Counted from the first letter of the stretch, positions 25,721-35,415 are shown. The stretch is DNA of 64,000 nucleotides from Gracilimonas sp040882225 (GCA_040882225.1 JBBEBR010000015.1:12361-76360), one strand, 5' to 3'. Program-made: numbers and translations. The notes: generated from the sequence alone by a model not told the origin.

Positions 25721-27403
25721 CTAAAAACTGACTTCTTTACCGTCTTTATAAATTTTCACTCCGTCCGGCTGAGATTTTTCACCTTTCGGGCCAAATCCAT
25801 AAACAGCAGCAGCTAATTCTTCTTCGGTACGTTCGGCTCCAACCTTTCGAGGTTCGTCTTTATAAAAACTATCCATATGAAGTGTTTGAGTTGGGAAGGC
25901 GAATTCCACACCAATCTCTTTTGAAAGGCGTAAGATTTCCAGGAGGAAATTATGGCGCTGTTGCAATTCCGTCGACCAATCGGGAACGTCAAAAAACACA
26001 TAAACCAGTACGTCCAGAGAATGGGCTCCATATTCATTGAAATACACGTGAAACATATCTTGTCGAAAATGTTCATTTGCTTTTACGATAGCTTTTATGC
26101 CTTCGGTGAAAGCCTCCATCTGCTCGGGAGTGGTAGAGTAGGTGAGATTTAGCATAAACCTGAGCCGCCGATACCGGCGCAATCCGTAATTTTCCACATC
26201 TGTTTTGGCAATTATGGAATTCGGGACACTGATAAGGGAATCGTGAAAAGTGCGGATGCGGGTGGACCGAAATCCAATATCTTCAACCGTTCCCTCGGCA
26301 GAACCAACGACAATCCAATCGCCGATTTTGTAGGGGCGATCGGTAATTATAGTGATGGAGCCGAAGAAATTTGCCAGCGTTTCTTGTGCGGCAAGAGCAA
26401 TTGCTAATCCACCGATTCCAAGTCCGGCAATAAGAGAAGCAACGTTATATCCATTATTTTGAAGGAGAGCTATTACTCCCATCACCACAACAAAAAAGCG
26501 CAGTGTTTTTCGAATTATGGGTAAAAGCTGATCGTCAAGCTCGGTTCCGGTTTTGGCTGTCAATACTCCCAGATATTTTGTGAAAACCTCAGCTAAATTA
26601 TAAAACAGCCAGATAAAACCTGCTGAAACGGCCACTTCTAATGCCCCTGACAAATAGTAATTTACATTAACGGAAAACTGGAGGTTCGTATAGGTGAGAA
26701 GGAAGTAAACCATGAGGAAAATAAATCCCGCTGGTTTTTCCACGCTTTCAACTAAGGTGTCGTCCCAAGTGAATGTGGTGCGTTGGGCAAGTCGCCGCAC
26801 ATAATTTTCAATAATAAACTCGAAGATTTTCTTCAGGATGAAACCAATCATCAACCATAAAAAAACGGCAATATATTGCCAGACCTGTATTCCAAGCCAT
26901 TCATGCATAGCCCAGTCTGGAAGCTGATCCACAACTTCACTTATTAACCCTGAAAATGTTTCCTGATATAACTCGGGTATTGTTTGAATAGTCGTCCTCG
27001 AGAAAACCCATTCCCCGCTATTTTTACTCAGGTAAATTGATGGCAGTTCATCAAACAATCTGTATTGCTGCAATCCTGAAAGACTGTCGGTGTAGTTTGG
27101 GTCGGTTGGAATTTCATCGTAATCAATAAGCAGCCCGCGAGCGTCTAAGACATTAAGCAGTTGTTTAGCGAGGGTTAGTTTTCCCTCTTCATCACCTTCG
27201 GCAAGCTTCATGGTTTTAACAACCAGGTTTGGCCTCTCATTGCCGGACTGTTGCCATTGTAAGAAGGTATGAACTGTCCGTTGCGGATTTTTAAGAAGTT
27301 CAGAATCATCAACAGGCGACTGAACTTGAAAGGCGAAAAGCGAGCCTGAAAAAAAGGTAAGTACAGTAAAAAAAGAGATGGTAGATTTAAACAGGGAAAG
27401 CAT
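25721..27403 (-). CDS. MscS-family mechanosensitive ion channel
   Basis: 560 residues, larger than E. coli MscS. A signal peptide (ends near SLFAF) and a ~150-residue periplasmic domain precede four to five membrane helices. The pore helix and gate region read ASLIAGLGIGGLAIALAAQE, followed by the beta domain DRPYKIGDWIVVGSAEGTVE and GFRSTRIRTFHDSLISVPNS. The C-terminal cytoplasmic vestibule runs to ~520. It would open under membrane tension to release solutes in hypo-osmotic shock, which fits a saline habitat. It is separated from the slipin gene by a palindromic repeat. Confidence 0.94.
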   Translation of the reverse strand: MLSLFKSTISFFTVLTFFSGSLFAFQVQSPVDDSELLKNPQRTVHTFLQWQQSGNERPNLVVKTMKLAEGDEEGKLTLAKQLLNVLDARGLLIDYDEIPTDPNYTDSLSGLQQYRLFDELPSIYLSKNSGEWVFSRTTIQTIPELYQETFSGLISEVVDQLPDWAMHEWLGIQVWQYIAVFLWLMIGFILKKIFEFIIENYVRRLAQRTTFTWDDTLVESVEKPAGFIFLMVYFLLTYTNLQFSVNVNYYLSGALEVAVSAGFIWLFYNLAEVFTKYLGVLTAKTGTELDDQLLPIIRKTLRFFVVVMGVIALLQNNGYNVASLIAGLGIGGLAIALAAQETLANFFGSITIITDRPYKIGDWIVVGSAEGTVEDIGFRSTRIRTFHDSLISVPNSIIAKTDVENYGLRRYRRLRFMLNLTYSTTPEQMEAFTEGIKAIVKANEHFRQDMFHVYFNEYGAHSLDVLVYVFFDVPDWSTELQQRHNFLLEILRLSKEIGVEFAFPTQTLHMDSFYKDEPRKVGAERTEEELAAAVYGFGPKGEKSQPDGVKIYKDGKEVSF

Positions 27404-27534
27404 GGTCGCTTTTTTTGTTAGATGATGTTGTCGGCAAATCTAAGGAATGTTAGCGTAGCAGGAAAAGGTGGTTTTTTGTAAAGATCTGAATCGCCTCGGA
27501 AGGATTAGAACCCCGGGATTTGTTGCAGAGACGC

Positions 27535-27568
27535 TTTGTAGAGACGCAAGGCCTTGCGTCTCTACAAA
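27535..27568. repeat. Perfect 34-base palindrome, dispersed-repeat type
   Basis: Arms TTTGTAGAGACGCAAGG (27535-27551) and CCTTGCGTCTCTACAAA (27552-27568) meet without a loop. A partial copy (GCAGAGACGC) lies ten bases to the left. The GTAGAGACGC...GCGTCTCTAC core is a widespread bacterial intergenic repeat. It lies just past the slipin stop and may also act as a terminator. Confidence 0.8.
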
Positions 27569-27588
27569 ATCAACAATCATCCAGGATA

Positions 27589-28380
27589 TTAATCATTCTT
27601 TTTCGAATCAGGATTCATTTTTTTGAAAGCTTCCAGGAAATCCATCGGTAGCGGGATGAAAGCAAAGGTGGCATTTTCTTCGCTGATTTCATTCATGGTT
27701 TGAAGGAAACGAAGCTGTAACGCAGCCGGAGCTGTTTCAATTAATTTGGCAGCATCAACCAAACGCTGTGCAGCCTGAAATTCACCCTCGGCATTAATTA
27801 CTTTCGCACGACGATCACGTTCGGTTTCTGCCTGTCGGGCCATAGCACGCTTCATATTATCGGGAAGCACGACATCACGCACTTCAACAGAAACAACTTT
27901 TATTCCCCAGGGATCGGTATGAGTATCAATAATTTCCTGAATACTCTTGTTTACCTTATCGCGATTGGCTAACAGCTCATCTAATTCCACCTGTCCCACA
28001 ATACTACGAAGCGTGGTTTGTGCAAGCATCGAAGTAGCATGGATGTAATGTTCAACCTGAATAACGGCGGCTTCGGCATCTACCACCCGAAAAAAGGTAA
28101 TCGCATCTACATAGACGGTAACGTTATCTTTGGTGATTACTTCCTGCTTATCCACGTTTATGGTGAGCACTCGTAAATCGATGCGCTCAATTCTATCTAT
28201 AAAAGGAACCAACACGATCAATCCCGGCCCTTTTGTAGCTTGAAATTTACCAAGCCGGAATACTACCGCACGTTCATATTCCCGAAGAATCTTGAAAATT
28301 TGTGGTGCTAAAAGCACGAAAAAAACGACTAAAGTAATGACCCAGGTTATGTATCCGGAAAATAGTTCAGTTGAGTCCAT
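27589..28380 (-). CDS. Slipin (stomatin/prohibitin-like SPFH protein)
   Basis: 263 residues. One N-terminal membrane anchor (ITWVITLVVFFVLLAPQIF) is followed by the SPFH domain with YERAVVFRLGKFQATKGPGL, PFIDRIERIDLRV and VDAITFFRVVDAE. The C-terminal helix (MARQAETERDRRAKVINAEG) is the usual oligomerisation coil. It forms membrane rafts or scaffolds with NfeD-type proteases. The gene overlaps the upstream NfeD gene by 14 bases, the standard slipin/NfeD pair. Confidence 0.94.
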   Translation of the reverse strand: MDSTELFSGYITWVITLVVFFVLLAPQIFKILREYERAVVFRLGKFQATKGPGLIVLVPFIDRIERIDLRVLTINVDKQEVITKDNVTVYVDAITFFRVVDAEAAVIQVEHYIHATSMLAQTTLRSIVGQVELDELLANRDKVNKSIQEIIDTHTDPWGIKVVSVEVRDVVLPDNMKRAMARQAETERDRRAKVINAEGEFQAAQRLVDAAKLIETAPAALQLRFLQTMNEISEENATFAFIPLPMDFLEAFKKMNPDSKKND

Positions 28381-29698
28381 GTTCGGTCTCCTTATTTTGT
28401 GTGTATGGTTTTACGGTAACGGTGAGACCTTGGAAACTTACTATTTCGCACCATTCCTGTTCTTTAATTTCTTGATCACTAAGGGCATTCCAGTATTCTC
28501 CGGAGATTAAAACACGTCCGCCGGTTTTATCAACTTTATCAATGACCAAAGCTTTTTTTCCAATCAGTGATTCCAAACCTGTACGGTGGCCGGTGAGCTG
28601 AGCTTTGACCCCCGCTGTGGCAATCCATCCAAAAAAGATAACAGTGAGTATAGTTGCGGGAACCAGCCAATACCATGAAAGCTGCATTTCTTGTGGAAAA
28701 TCCTGAAAAAGCATTAAAGAACCGAGAAAGAATGCGACCGCTCCGCCCGTAATTAAAATGCCAAATGTTGGGGTGAAAGCTTCGGTGATAAATAGTGCAA
28801 TGGCCAGCCCAATCAAAATAAACCCGGCTATATTAATCGGAAGCGCGGCGGCTCCATAGAGTAAAAGGATGAGAGCGATTACACCGGCAACACCGGGGAC
28901 AATAGCGCCGGGATTCGTGATTTCCCCTACAATTCCATAAATAGAAACCATTGTGAGGATGAGCATGATTTCCGGCCGCATAATAAAACTGAAGAACTTT
29001 TCGGCAAAACTCTCGCTGAGTTCATGAACATTTGCTTGTGCAGTTTGCAGCGTGTTTCCCTCAATTTCCATCCCGTCAATTTCTATCAAAAGCTGGGCGA
29101 CATCCGTGGCAACCAAATCAATTACGTTCAATTCCAGTGCTTCTTTTTCTGTGATGGAATCCCCATCACGGACGGCGGAAATAGCCCATTCTGTATTGCG
29201 ACCTCTTTTCTCGGCTATACTTTCAATAAAGCTCTCGGTGAAATTAAAAAGCTTCTTTTGCATTACGGTATCTGTTTGGGCTCCGCTCATAGAAACAGGG
29301 CTCGCTGCTCCGATAGTTGTAGTTGGTGCCATTGCCGCAATATGGGCTGCAAGTGTGATGAACGTTCCGGCACTTCCCGCATTTCCACCCTCAGGACTTA
29401 CATAAACCACAATCGGCATTTCAGAAGCCAGCATTTCCTGTACAATGTCTTGGGTAGAAGTTAACAGTCCGCCGGGGGTATCCAGTTTGATGATTAAAGC
29501 TTCATCATTTCTTTCGCGGGCAGTTTCTAACCCACGGGTAATATAATTGGTTGTTGTGGGGCCAATGGTTCCGCGAATAGAAATTACAGTTACAGAAGAA
29601 CCGGTGGTGGTGTCTTGCTGAAATTCATCGCCAAAAGCAGGGGCGCTTATAAAAAAGACACCTAAACTCAGAAATAATATTTTGTAGAAAATATTCAT
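28367..29698 (-). CDS. NfeD-type membrane serine protease (long form)
   Basis: 443 residues. A signal peptide leads to a ClpP-class protease domain (~35-225) with IRGTIGPTTTNYI, KLDTPGGLL and the nucleophile in GGNAGSAGTFITLAAH. Four to five membrane helices (~235-345) and a C-terminal OB-fold NfeD domain (LIGKKALVID, VLISGEYWNA) follow. In studied members a Ser-Lys dyad cleaves the C-terminus of the partner slipin. It is co-transcribed with the slipin downstream. Confidence 0.93.
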   Translation of the reverse strand: MNIFYKILFLSLGVFFISAPAFGDEFQQDTTTGSSVTVISIRGTIGPTTTNYITRGLETARERNDEALIIKLDTPGGLLTSTQDIVQEMLASEMPIVVYVSPEGGNAGSAGTFITLAAHIAAMAPTTTIGAASPVSMSGAQTDTVMQKKLFNFTESFIESIAEKRGRNTEWAISAVRDGDSITEKEALELNVIDLVATDVAQLLIEIDGMEIEGNTLQTAQANVHELSESFAEKFFSFIMRPEIMLILTMVSIYGIVGEITNPGAIVPGVAGVIALILLLYGAAALPINIAGFILIGLAIALFITEAFTPTFGILITGGAVAFFLGSLMLFQDFPQEMQLSWYWLVPATILTVIFFGWIATAGVKAQLTGHRTGLESLIGKKALVIDKVDKTGGRVLISGEYWNALSDQEIKEQEWCEIVSFQGLTVTVKPYTQNKETEHGLN

Positions 29699-29776
29699 GT
29701 AAGCTTAATCCAATCAAATTAGAAAGGGTGCCTGAAGTGTACGCATTCGGGAGAAGATAAAAAAGAAATTCTCCCT

Positions 29777-32242
29777 CTAATTCCCGTTGCGGATAGCTTT
29801 TACCGGATTTATGAGCGCGGCTTTTACCGAGTGATAGCTTACGGTGATGAGTGATATCAAAACAACGGTAATGCCGGAACCCACAAAAATATATGGCAAC
29901 AGTGAATTAAGATCGATATGGGATGGGAAATCCCCAAGCCAAAGAGAAGCCAAAAAATACGTAACCGGCCATGCGATAATATTGGCAATCAAAACCAGCC
30001 ATAAGTATTCTTTAGAAAGTAGTATAACAATATCGCTGACCGAAGCGCCCAGGCTTTTTCGAATTCCGATCTCTTGTTTTTTGAGTTGTGCTGAATAAGA
30101 AGCGAGGCCAAGCAAACCAAGGCAGGCAATTAGAATGCACAAAATTGAAAAACTAACCGACAGGGTGTTCATAGTTGTTTCTGCTTCATAAATCTTCGCC
30201 AGCTCTTCATCCAAAAAAGTATACTCAAATGGGTCAATGGGATTAATTTCTTTCCAGATAGTTTCGAGGTGAGCTAATACAGAAGCGGTATTTCCGGGAG
30301 CAATTTCAATAGCGGTATGTTTGATGGAACCCACAATCGGCATCATGCCTTCCACAAGACGAATGGCAAGAGGCTCAATTTCCTTTTTTATGGATGTGTA
30401 GTTGAAATCTTCCACCACACCAATCACCGAAAAAGGCACCCTTTCACCTGAATGCGGGTAATAATAAAAAATTTCCCCTACGGCATCTTCCGGAGCATCT
30501 AAACCAAGTGTAGCCAGCATTCTTCTGTTTATGAGGAGCGCGCGCTCGGCATCCGTTGAAAAATCACGCGAAAACGTTCTTCCCGCTATTAGTTCAATGT
30601 CGAAGGTTTCGGTGAAATCATGGCTTACATGAAGCACCAGATTTGTTCCATCTTCTCCTTCATCCGTATTGGCAGGAACATATCGGTAATACGTCTGCTC
30701 ATCAGAGCCCGGGATTTTGCCTAAGCCGGTTATGGATTGCACTTGGGAATGAGATCCCGCCTGTTCCAAAAAAGTATCAAATTCCCAGGCAATCAGGTTT
30801 TGTTTGGTGGGAAGGATAACAACAGAGTTTTTATCAAAACCGAGCTCTTTATCCTGCATGTGTTTCAGTTGCAGAAATATGATAGCCGTTCCGATGATTA
30901 ACAGCACAGAAATAGTAAACTGAAAAGTGACCAACCCTTTTCGAAATAAAGTGCCCGAATTACTTTTTCCGATACTTCCTTTAAGTACGTCGGCAGGCTT
31001 GTAAGAGGATAAAAACAGAGCGGGATATAATCCTGCCATTAAAGAAACAAATACAGTTAATAGCAGGAGAGCGGGAATGGTGAGGGCGTTCTGGAATAAG
31101 CTGAAGGAAAGATCTTTGCCAATTAGTTCATTAAACAGAGGCAGGCTTAGTTGAAGCAAAAGAATCCCAAAAACAATGGCAATTAAACTGACAAAAAATG
31201 ATTCTCCCATAAACTGAAAAAAAAGTTGCTGCCGATAGCTTCCCATTACTTTTCGAAGGCCTACTTCGCGGCTGCGCTCCAGGGAACGAGCGGTAGAAAG
31301 ATTCATGAAGTTTATGCAGGCGATAATAAGAATGAAAGCCGCCACCACTGAAAAAAGATACAGGTAAGAGATAGAGCCATTCGCTTTCATCTCGTGATCA
31401 CGATTTGAGCGCAGATGAATGTCGGTAACCGGCTGGGTCTCAAGCATTACTTTTTCACCAGAAGGCCAGCCGGAGTAGGCGTAGTAATAAGTGTCTTCGA
31501 GGGAAGAGAGTTGTTGCGAGAAATCCGAAGGATCTACTCCTTCTTTTAGCAACACATACGTCCATAAGGGATTCCAAAGCCAGCTTTTGTTGTAGTCAGG
31601 GCTCCTGCTGTAAATTCCATCAAGGCTGTTGAAAGAGGCAACCAAATCTACCTGAATATGAGATTCCTCCGGCCATTCTTCCATTACCCCGGTAACGGTT
31701 AATTCACGAATTCCTTTGTAGTTCAGAGTTTTGCCAATGGGATTTTCATCTCCAAAATATTTGTGTGCTAAAGTTTCATTTATCACCAGAGAAAGAGAAT
31801 TCTTTAAGGCATCGTCGGCATTTCCCTGTAAAAGATTAACCCCAAAAACGTCTAAGAATGTGGAGTCTGTGAAGTAAAAATTGTGCTCACTGAAAGAGAT
31901 GCCTTTTTCTTTATTCCGAAAGGTGTGAGAAGCTTCCTGCATATCAAAGAAACGGACTGATTTTTCAACAAGGCCGGGAAATTCGGCATCAATAATTGGA
32001 GCAAGAGGGAAGGGTGTACTTGCCTGTTCTTCCTTTTTCGTTTCTGAAGTGGTTGTTTGAACAACCCGAAATATCCTGTCGCTATTATTTAGAAACCGAT
32101 CATAACTGGCTTCATGTATCACATAAAGTACAATTAAGATGCTGGTAGCCAACCCTACCGCCAGCCCGAAAATATTTATGAAAGAATGTCCTTTCTGCTT
32201 AAAGAGATTACGTATCGCAATTTTAAAATAATTTTTCAGCAT
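29777..32242 (-). CDS. FtsX/MacB-type ABC transporter permease (solitary member)
   Basis: 821 residues. It starts MLKNYFKIAIRNLFKQKGHS, the same opening as the permease array at 40244-50051. Two MacB-type periplasmic core domains alternate with two FtsX membrane blocks (~275-440 and ~690-821); the second contains EIGIRKSLGASVSDIV. No ATPase is adjacent, so it probably uses an ATPase encoded elsewhere, perhaps the one at 50310-50999. Compared with the array, its C-terminus is divergent (NPVKAIRNGN end). Likely role: lipoprotein or peptide extrusion, or signal-linked transport; substrate unknown. Confidence 0.88.
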   Translation of the reverse strand: MLKNYFKIAIRNLFKQKGHSFINIFGLAVGLATSILIVLYVIHEASYDRFLNNSDRIFRVVQTTTSETKKEEQASTPFPLAPIIDAEFPGLVEKSVRFFDMQEASHTFRNKEKGISFSEHNFYFTDSTFLDVFGVNLLQGNADDALKNSLSLVINETLAHKYFGDENPIGKTLNYKGIRELTVTGVMEEWPEESHIQVDLVASFNSLDGIYSRSPDYNKSWLWNPLWTYVLLKEGVDPSDFSQQLSSLEDTYYYAYSGWPSGEKVMLETQPVTDIHLRSNRDHEMKANGSISYLYLFSVVAAFILIIACINFMNLSTARSLERSREVGLRKVMGSYRQQLFFQFMGESFFVSLIAIVFGILLLQLSLPLFNELIGKDLSFSLFQNALTIPALLLLTVFVSLMAGLYPALFLSSYKPADVLKGSIGKSNSGTLFRKGLVTFQFTISVLLIIGTAIIFLQLKHMQDKELGFDKNSVVILPTKQNLIAWEFDTFLEQAGSHSQVQSITGLGKIPGSDEQTYYRYVPANTDEGEDGTNLVLHVSHDFTETFDIELIAGRTFSRDFSTDAERALLINRRMLATLGLDAPEDAVGEIFYYYPHSGERVPFSVIGVVEDFNYTSIKKEIEPLAIRLVEGMMPIVGSIKHTAIEIAPGNTASVLAHLETIWKEINPIDPFEYTFLDEELAKIYEAETTMNTLSVSFSILCILIACLGLLGLASYSAQLKKQEIGIRKSLGASVSDIVILLSKEYLWLVLIANIIAWPVTYFLASLWLGDFPSHIDLNSLLPYIFVGSGITVVLISLITVSYHSVKAALINPVKAIRNGN

Positions 32243-32264
32243 GTAAAACCTGTTAGTCGACCCA

Positions 32265-32294
32265 ATGTAAAAAGCTTTGTACTTATTTTTACAT
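32265..32294. promoter_or_regulatory. ATGTAAAAA/TTTTTACAT inverted repeat upstream of permease
   Basis: 9-bp arms at 32265-32273 and 32286-32294 lie 23 bases before the permease ATG at 32242. A further TTTTACAT overlaps the start codon. This looks like an operator or a leader hairpin; the regulator is unknown. Confidence 0.45.
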
Positions 32295-32439
32295 ACAGAG
32301 TAAGATAAGCTTAACTTGTTACATTGCAGAGTACTGAAAAATAAGAGATTAGTGAATTCTAATAAAGGTGGAGATCGCTGATTTATCTGATTAGTGAAGA
32401 GAGGGAATATTAATAGCTCAATCTCCCAATCTCCAATAA

Positions 32440-33723
32440 CTAATCTTCAATACACCGCAGAGGCAAACCAGACCACATCAACATACTGCTGATTGAAAGA
32501 TGTGCTTCGTTCGAAAAAGTGACAAAAGAACCATTATTAGCACCCGTTGTTTGTGTACTGCTCCAGTATAAACCCTGACTTCCTCGTTGGGTCAAAAAGG
32601 AAATATTGCCGAGTATATATCCGCCAGTATGCAGATTCAAGGCAGAGGCAGCACCCGCTTGTATAACTGATTCCCATTCAGCTTCGGTTGGGATTCTCCA
32701 GTTTCCTTCTAAAAGTAAAGCGCAAGGATCATTCTCGATCCAGTCAGAATCCAGCTCGGAATTTTGTGAGCCGGTGTTGTCTCCGGGGACGTGATTTTCA
32801 ACTACTTCATCATTTCCCAGCGTGGGAAAAAGCCCTTGCCTGAAGTTGAACTGAAAATACCAGCCTGCACTTTCGGGCCAGCCATCGGTTAGGGAATTAG
32901 GATCTTCTGTAGCGCCAAGGTTTCGGGCAAGCCATCGGCTGTCTCCGCCCGGCCCATTCCAGTTTGCCTGAATTACAGGATAGGTTCGTTCAGCCATTTC
33001 GGGGGCAACATTTTCGGGAGTAACGCCTTCCAAATAGCCATGAGAAACCGTTTCTGCGGGAGGATCAGTTGGAACCATGACATCTTGTTCTTGTTCATTT
33101 GTGCTAATGAAAAGCGCGTATGTTGAATTGGAATTATACTCGAAAGCAGATGCGTTGGCTCTTACATTTTCCACGATGGCGAGCACTTTTTCTTTACTGA
33201 AATCAGGGGTGCCATTTTTTAATAAACGGGGAGGTAGTTTTTCATCAGCTAAGGAATTCAGGTCAAATTCCGGGCCTTCGGTGATTGTCCAGATAACAGC
33301 CTGAAACTCTTTGAAGGTAAGTTCAGGGTCTTCAGATTTTAGTTTTTCTTTGATATTCAAAAAGTAATTGAGCGACTTGTATTTTTCTTTTCCGAAAGTG
33401 GAATACATCTTCAGGTTTTGATGAACATCCCCGTTTTGAGCAATGGGTTTCGTCCATTCTATACACCAGCCCTCATAAGTTCCTGGCGCTATAAAAGGAT
33501 TGTCCGTTAAGTTGTCAATATCGAATTCGAAATAAGCGTCCCGCCCGACAGCTGAACCTTGTTTGATGGTTACCTGAATATCCCCGGCACCTTCAACCAG
33601 CTCAAGTTCATGGAAAAGATCATAGTTTTCTCCATCGGGTTCTGTGGGATAATCGCATGCCGAGAAAAGGATTAACATGCTGATGAATAGCGTCAGGGCT
33701 TTTATCTCTCTTTTTGTTATCAA
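32440..33723 (-). CDS. Lipoprotein with C-terminal Fib_succ_major-like domain
   Basis: About 428 residues if it starts at the TTG at 33723, placed eight bases after GGAAG and giving a proper lipoprotein signal (KALTLFISMLILFSAC). An ATG at 33834 would add 37 residues of unlikely leader. The N-terminal part (~30-260) includes a Cys domain (YEGWCIEWTKPI) of unknown type. The C-terminal ~170 residues (WNGPGGDSRWLARNLGATED, NWRIPTEAEW, LYWSSTQ, LPLRCIED) resemble the C-type-lectin-like domain of FCB surface lipoproteins. It is probably attached to the outer membrane; the ligand is unknown. Confidence 0.78.
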   Translation of the reverse strand: MITKREIKALTLFISMLILFSACDYPTEPDGENYDLFHELELVEGAGDIQVTIKQGSAVGRDAYFEFDIDNLTDNPFIAPGTYEGWCIEWTKPIAQNGDVHQNLKMYSTFGKEKYKSLNYFLNIKEKLKSEDPELTFKEFQAVIWTITEGPEFDLNSLADEKLPPRLLKNGTPDFSKEKVLAIVENVRANASAFEYNSNSTYALFISTNEQEQDVMVPTDPPAETVSHGYLEGVTPENVAPEMAERTYPVIQANWNGPGGDSRWLARNLGATEDPNSLTDGWPESAGWYFQFNFRQGLFPTLGNDEVVENHVPGDNTGSQNSELDSDWIENDPCALLLEGNWRIPTEAEWESVIQAGAASALNLHTGGYILGNISFLTQRGSQGLYWSSTQTTGANNGSFVTFSNEAHLSISSMLMWSGLPLRCIED

Positions 33724-34124
33724 AATGCTTCCGGTTAGGTTGATATTTACCTCGGGGGAATGCAAAATTGATGCCGCTGGAGGAATAGTTCCCATAAAAC
33801 ACCTAAAGCAGTGAATTACGCAAAGAAGGCGCATTTCATTTTATAAGGAAAGGAAAAACAGAAAAAGCCGCAGGTGTGGATAAATTACTCAATCATAATT
33901 TTGGCTGTGTAATTTTTATCTCTATTGCAAAAAGTGGGGCTATTTGAGGTTAGTTTAGATGAAGAAGGGAACATTTAAATACTAATAGTGGCTAGTGGAA
34001 GTTTACCTCATTACTGATTAGAAAGTAAATTATAGGAAAGGAATAAGTGTTTAAACCATTGTATTCGTTATTTTGAAAACATTATACGTTTGACTATTAT
34101 TAGCCCCATTTAATCAAGAAAAAT
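33724..34124 (+). promoter_or_regulatory. 401-base gap with FCB promoter for the HicA-like cassette
   Basis: At 34085-34092 TACGTTTG matches TAnnTTTG exactly, and TTG at 34059-34061 stands 23 bases upstream as -33. Transcription would start near 34099, about 25 bases before the ATG at 34125. The rest (33835-34050) is AT-rich without genes. Confidence 0.6.
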
Positions 34125-34457
34125 ATGGCTAAAGAATTACCAAAAGATATTTCTATAGTATTTGAGAAAAATAAGGATAGTAAAACTTTTCCTGTTACTG
34201 GTGCTTGGGGTGGAATTAATCCTGATACACTAAGTTTAACAGTTCATTTATATAATGAATACACTTCGTTACCTAATTCGATTAAAGCAGAAGTGAATGA
34301 TGAGGGCAAAGTGGATGTAAATGCTGGACAAAGAATAAGTAGAGGTGATATAACTCGTGAAGTTCAAGGAACTATGGTTTTAAGCCCTGAACATGCTTTA
34401 AGTTTAGCAAATTGGCTTACCAATAAGGCAAGAGAAGCATTAGAGAAAAAGAGATGA
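34125..34457 (+). CDS. Small unknown protein, first gene of a three-gene cassette
   Basis: 110 residues, not assigned to a family. Beta-strand-rich text (DISIVFEKNKDSKTFPVTGA, LSLTVHLYNEYTSLP) is followed by VQGTMVLSPEHALSLANWL, which loosely resembles the ending of DUF3467-type proteins. It overlaps the next gene by four bases (ATGA). It could be a structural or regulatory partner of the HicA/HicB-like pair behind it. AT-rich relative to its neighbours. Confidence 0.62.
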   Translation: MAKELPKDISIVFEKNKDSKTFPVTGAWGGINPDTLSLTVHLYNEYTSLPNSIKAEVNDEGKVDVNAGQRISRGDITREVQGTMVLSPEHALSLANWLTNKAREALEKKR

Positions 34458-34888
34458 GAATGGATGACAGTTTGATTTTAATACCGGAAGAGGATGCAGA
34501 TTCGGCTAAAAATGAAAAAAAGTTTTTAGACGCTATAAAGCCAGAAACAAAAGGTGATTTTTTATATGAGGAATTGCTAAATCCATCGCCTGAATTGGAT
34601 ACTGTTAATAAAAATATCCCTTCTAAAAATGAAATTATTATTGAGGTTACAGTCGAACCAGACTATTATATAAACGATGAGCGATTTTTGCTACAGCAAA
34701 AAAATGGAAAGATACACTTAACTCATCCTATTTGGTCTCTTTCTGGAATGGGTGAAAATTTGATTGATGCTGAGTTAGACTTAATAAGTGATGCAAAAAT
34801 TATTTCTGATGAATATGTAAATGAAGCGGATATAAATCTAAGTGAGGAAGCTTTGAAATTAAAAGTTTTTCTACTTCAGATTATTTAA
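34454..34888 (+). CDS. HicB-like protein (divergent)
   Basis: 144 residues. Residues ~65-115 (VTVEPDYYINDERFLLQQ, then HPIWSLSGMGENLIDAELDL) follow the HicB partial RNase-H-like plan: paired strands with DD/YY, a glycine turn where PGC-x-GDT normally stands, then a helix with (D/E)AExDL. The N-terminal ~55 residues are acidic and unique. The family is therefore suggested, not proven. If HicB-like, it would neutralise the HicA-like protein encoded three bases downstream. Confidence 0.55.
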   Translation: MRMDDSLILIPEEDADSAKNEKKFLDAIKPETKGDFLYEELLNPSPELDTVNKNIPSKNEIIIEVTVEPDYYINDERFLLQQKNGKIHLTHPIWSLSGMGENLIDAELDLISDAKIISDEYVNEADINLSEEALKLKVFLLQII

Positions 34889-34891
34889 CTA

Positions 34892-35212
34892 ATGGGTAGT
34901 CCTCGAAAAGTTAAAGATATCAAGGCTTCACTAACTACAAAAGGATTTACAGAATCTGAAGGTAAAAACCATACCAAGTATTTATACAAGAACAAAAATC
35001 TAAAAGAACCATTGTTTACAATTATCTCAAGAGGGTCAAAAGAATATGATATTTCACTTTTAGATAAAATGGCAAATCAATTGAATCTTACAAATAAGCA
35101 ACTACTAAATTTTGTTGACTGCCCGCTAACTGCTGAGAAATATTTATCTATTCAAATTGAAAGAGGAGTTATAAAGAAAGTCAAATCTAAAAAAGACAAG
35201 ACAAGCAACTAA
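34892..35212 (+). CDS. HicA-like putative mRNA interferase
   Basis: 106 residues. The order KVKDIKASLTTKGFTESEGK, then NHTKYLYKN with H27, then TIISRGSKEYDISLLDKMAN matches the dsRBD-like HicA fold (helix, G-F turn, GxxHxxY strand, basic strand, helix). H27 sits where the catalytic His of HicA is found. It is longer than typical HicA (about 60-80 residues), with a C-terminal extension of about 30 residues rich in Lys. It is last of the cassette; upstream partners are the unknown protein and the HicB-like protein. Confidence 0.62.
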   Translation: MGSPRKVKDIKASLTTKGFTESEGKNHTKYLYKNKNLKEPLFTIISRGSKEYDISLLDKMANQLNLTNKQLLNFVDCPLTAEKYLSIQIERGVIKKVKSKKDKTSN

Positions 35213-35415
35213 CCAGATTATCAAATTCCGCCTGCCCAAATTTCCTCCATCTCCCTAAAAACATTCTCAAATTATTTATACGGTATTGGTGAAAATAACC
35301 TTATCTTTAAGGCTTGCTGTTTTCCGGTCAGGAGAGGCTTGTTATTGGTTAATTGTCATTAGAGCGATACCAATAACCAATAACTTTTAACAATTTTCCA
35401 ATACACACAACATAC

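Noticed and set aside
33724..33834. ATG start for the lipoprotein at 33834
   Set aside because: It would put 37 residues, including several Cys, in front of a lipoprotein signal; the TTG at 33723 has a GGAAG ribosome site.
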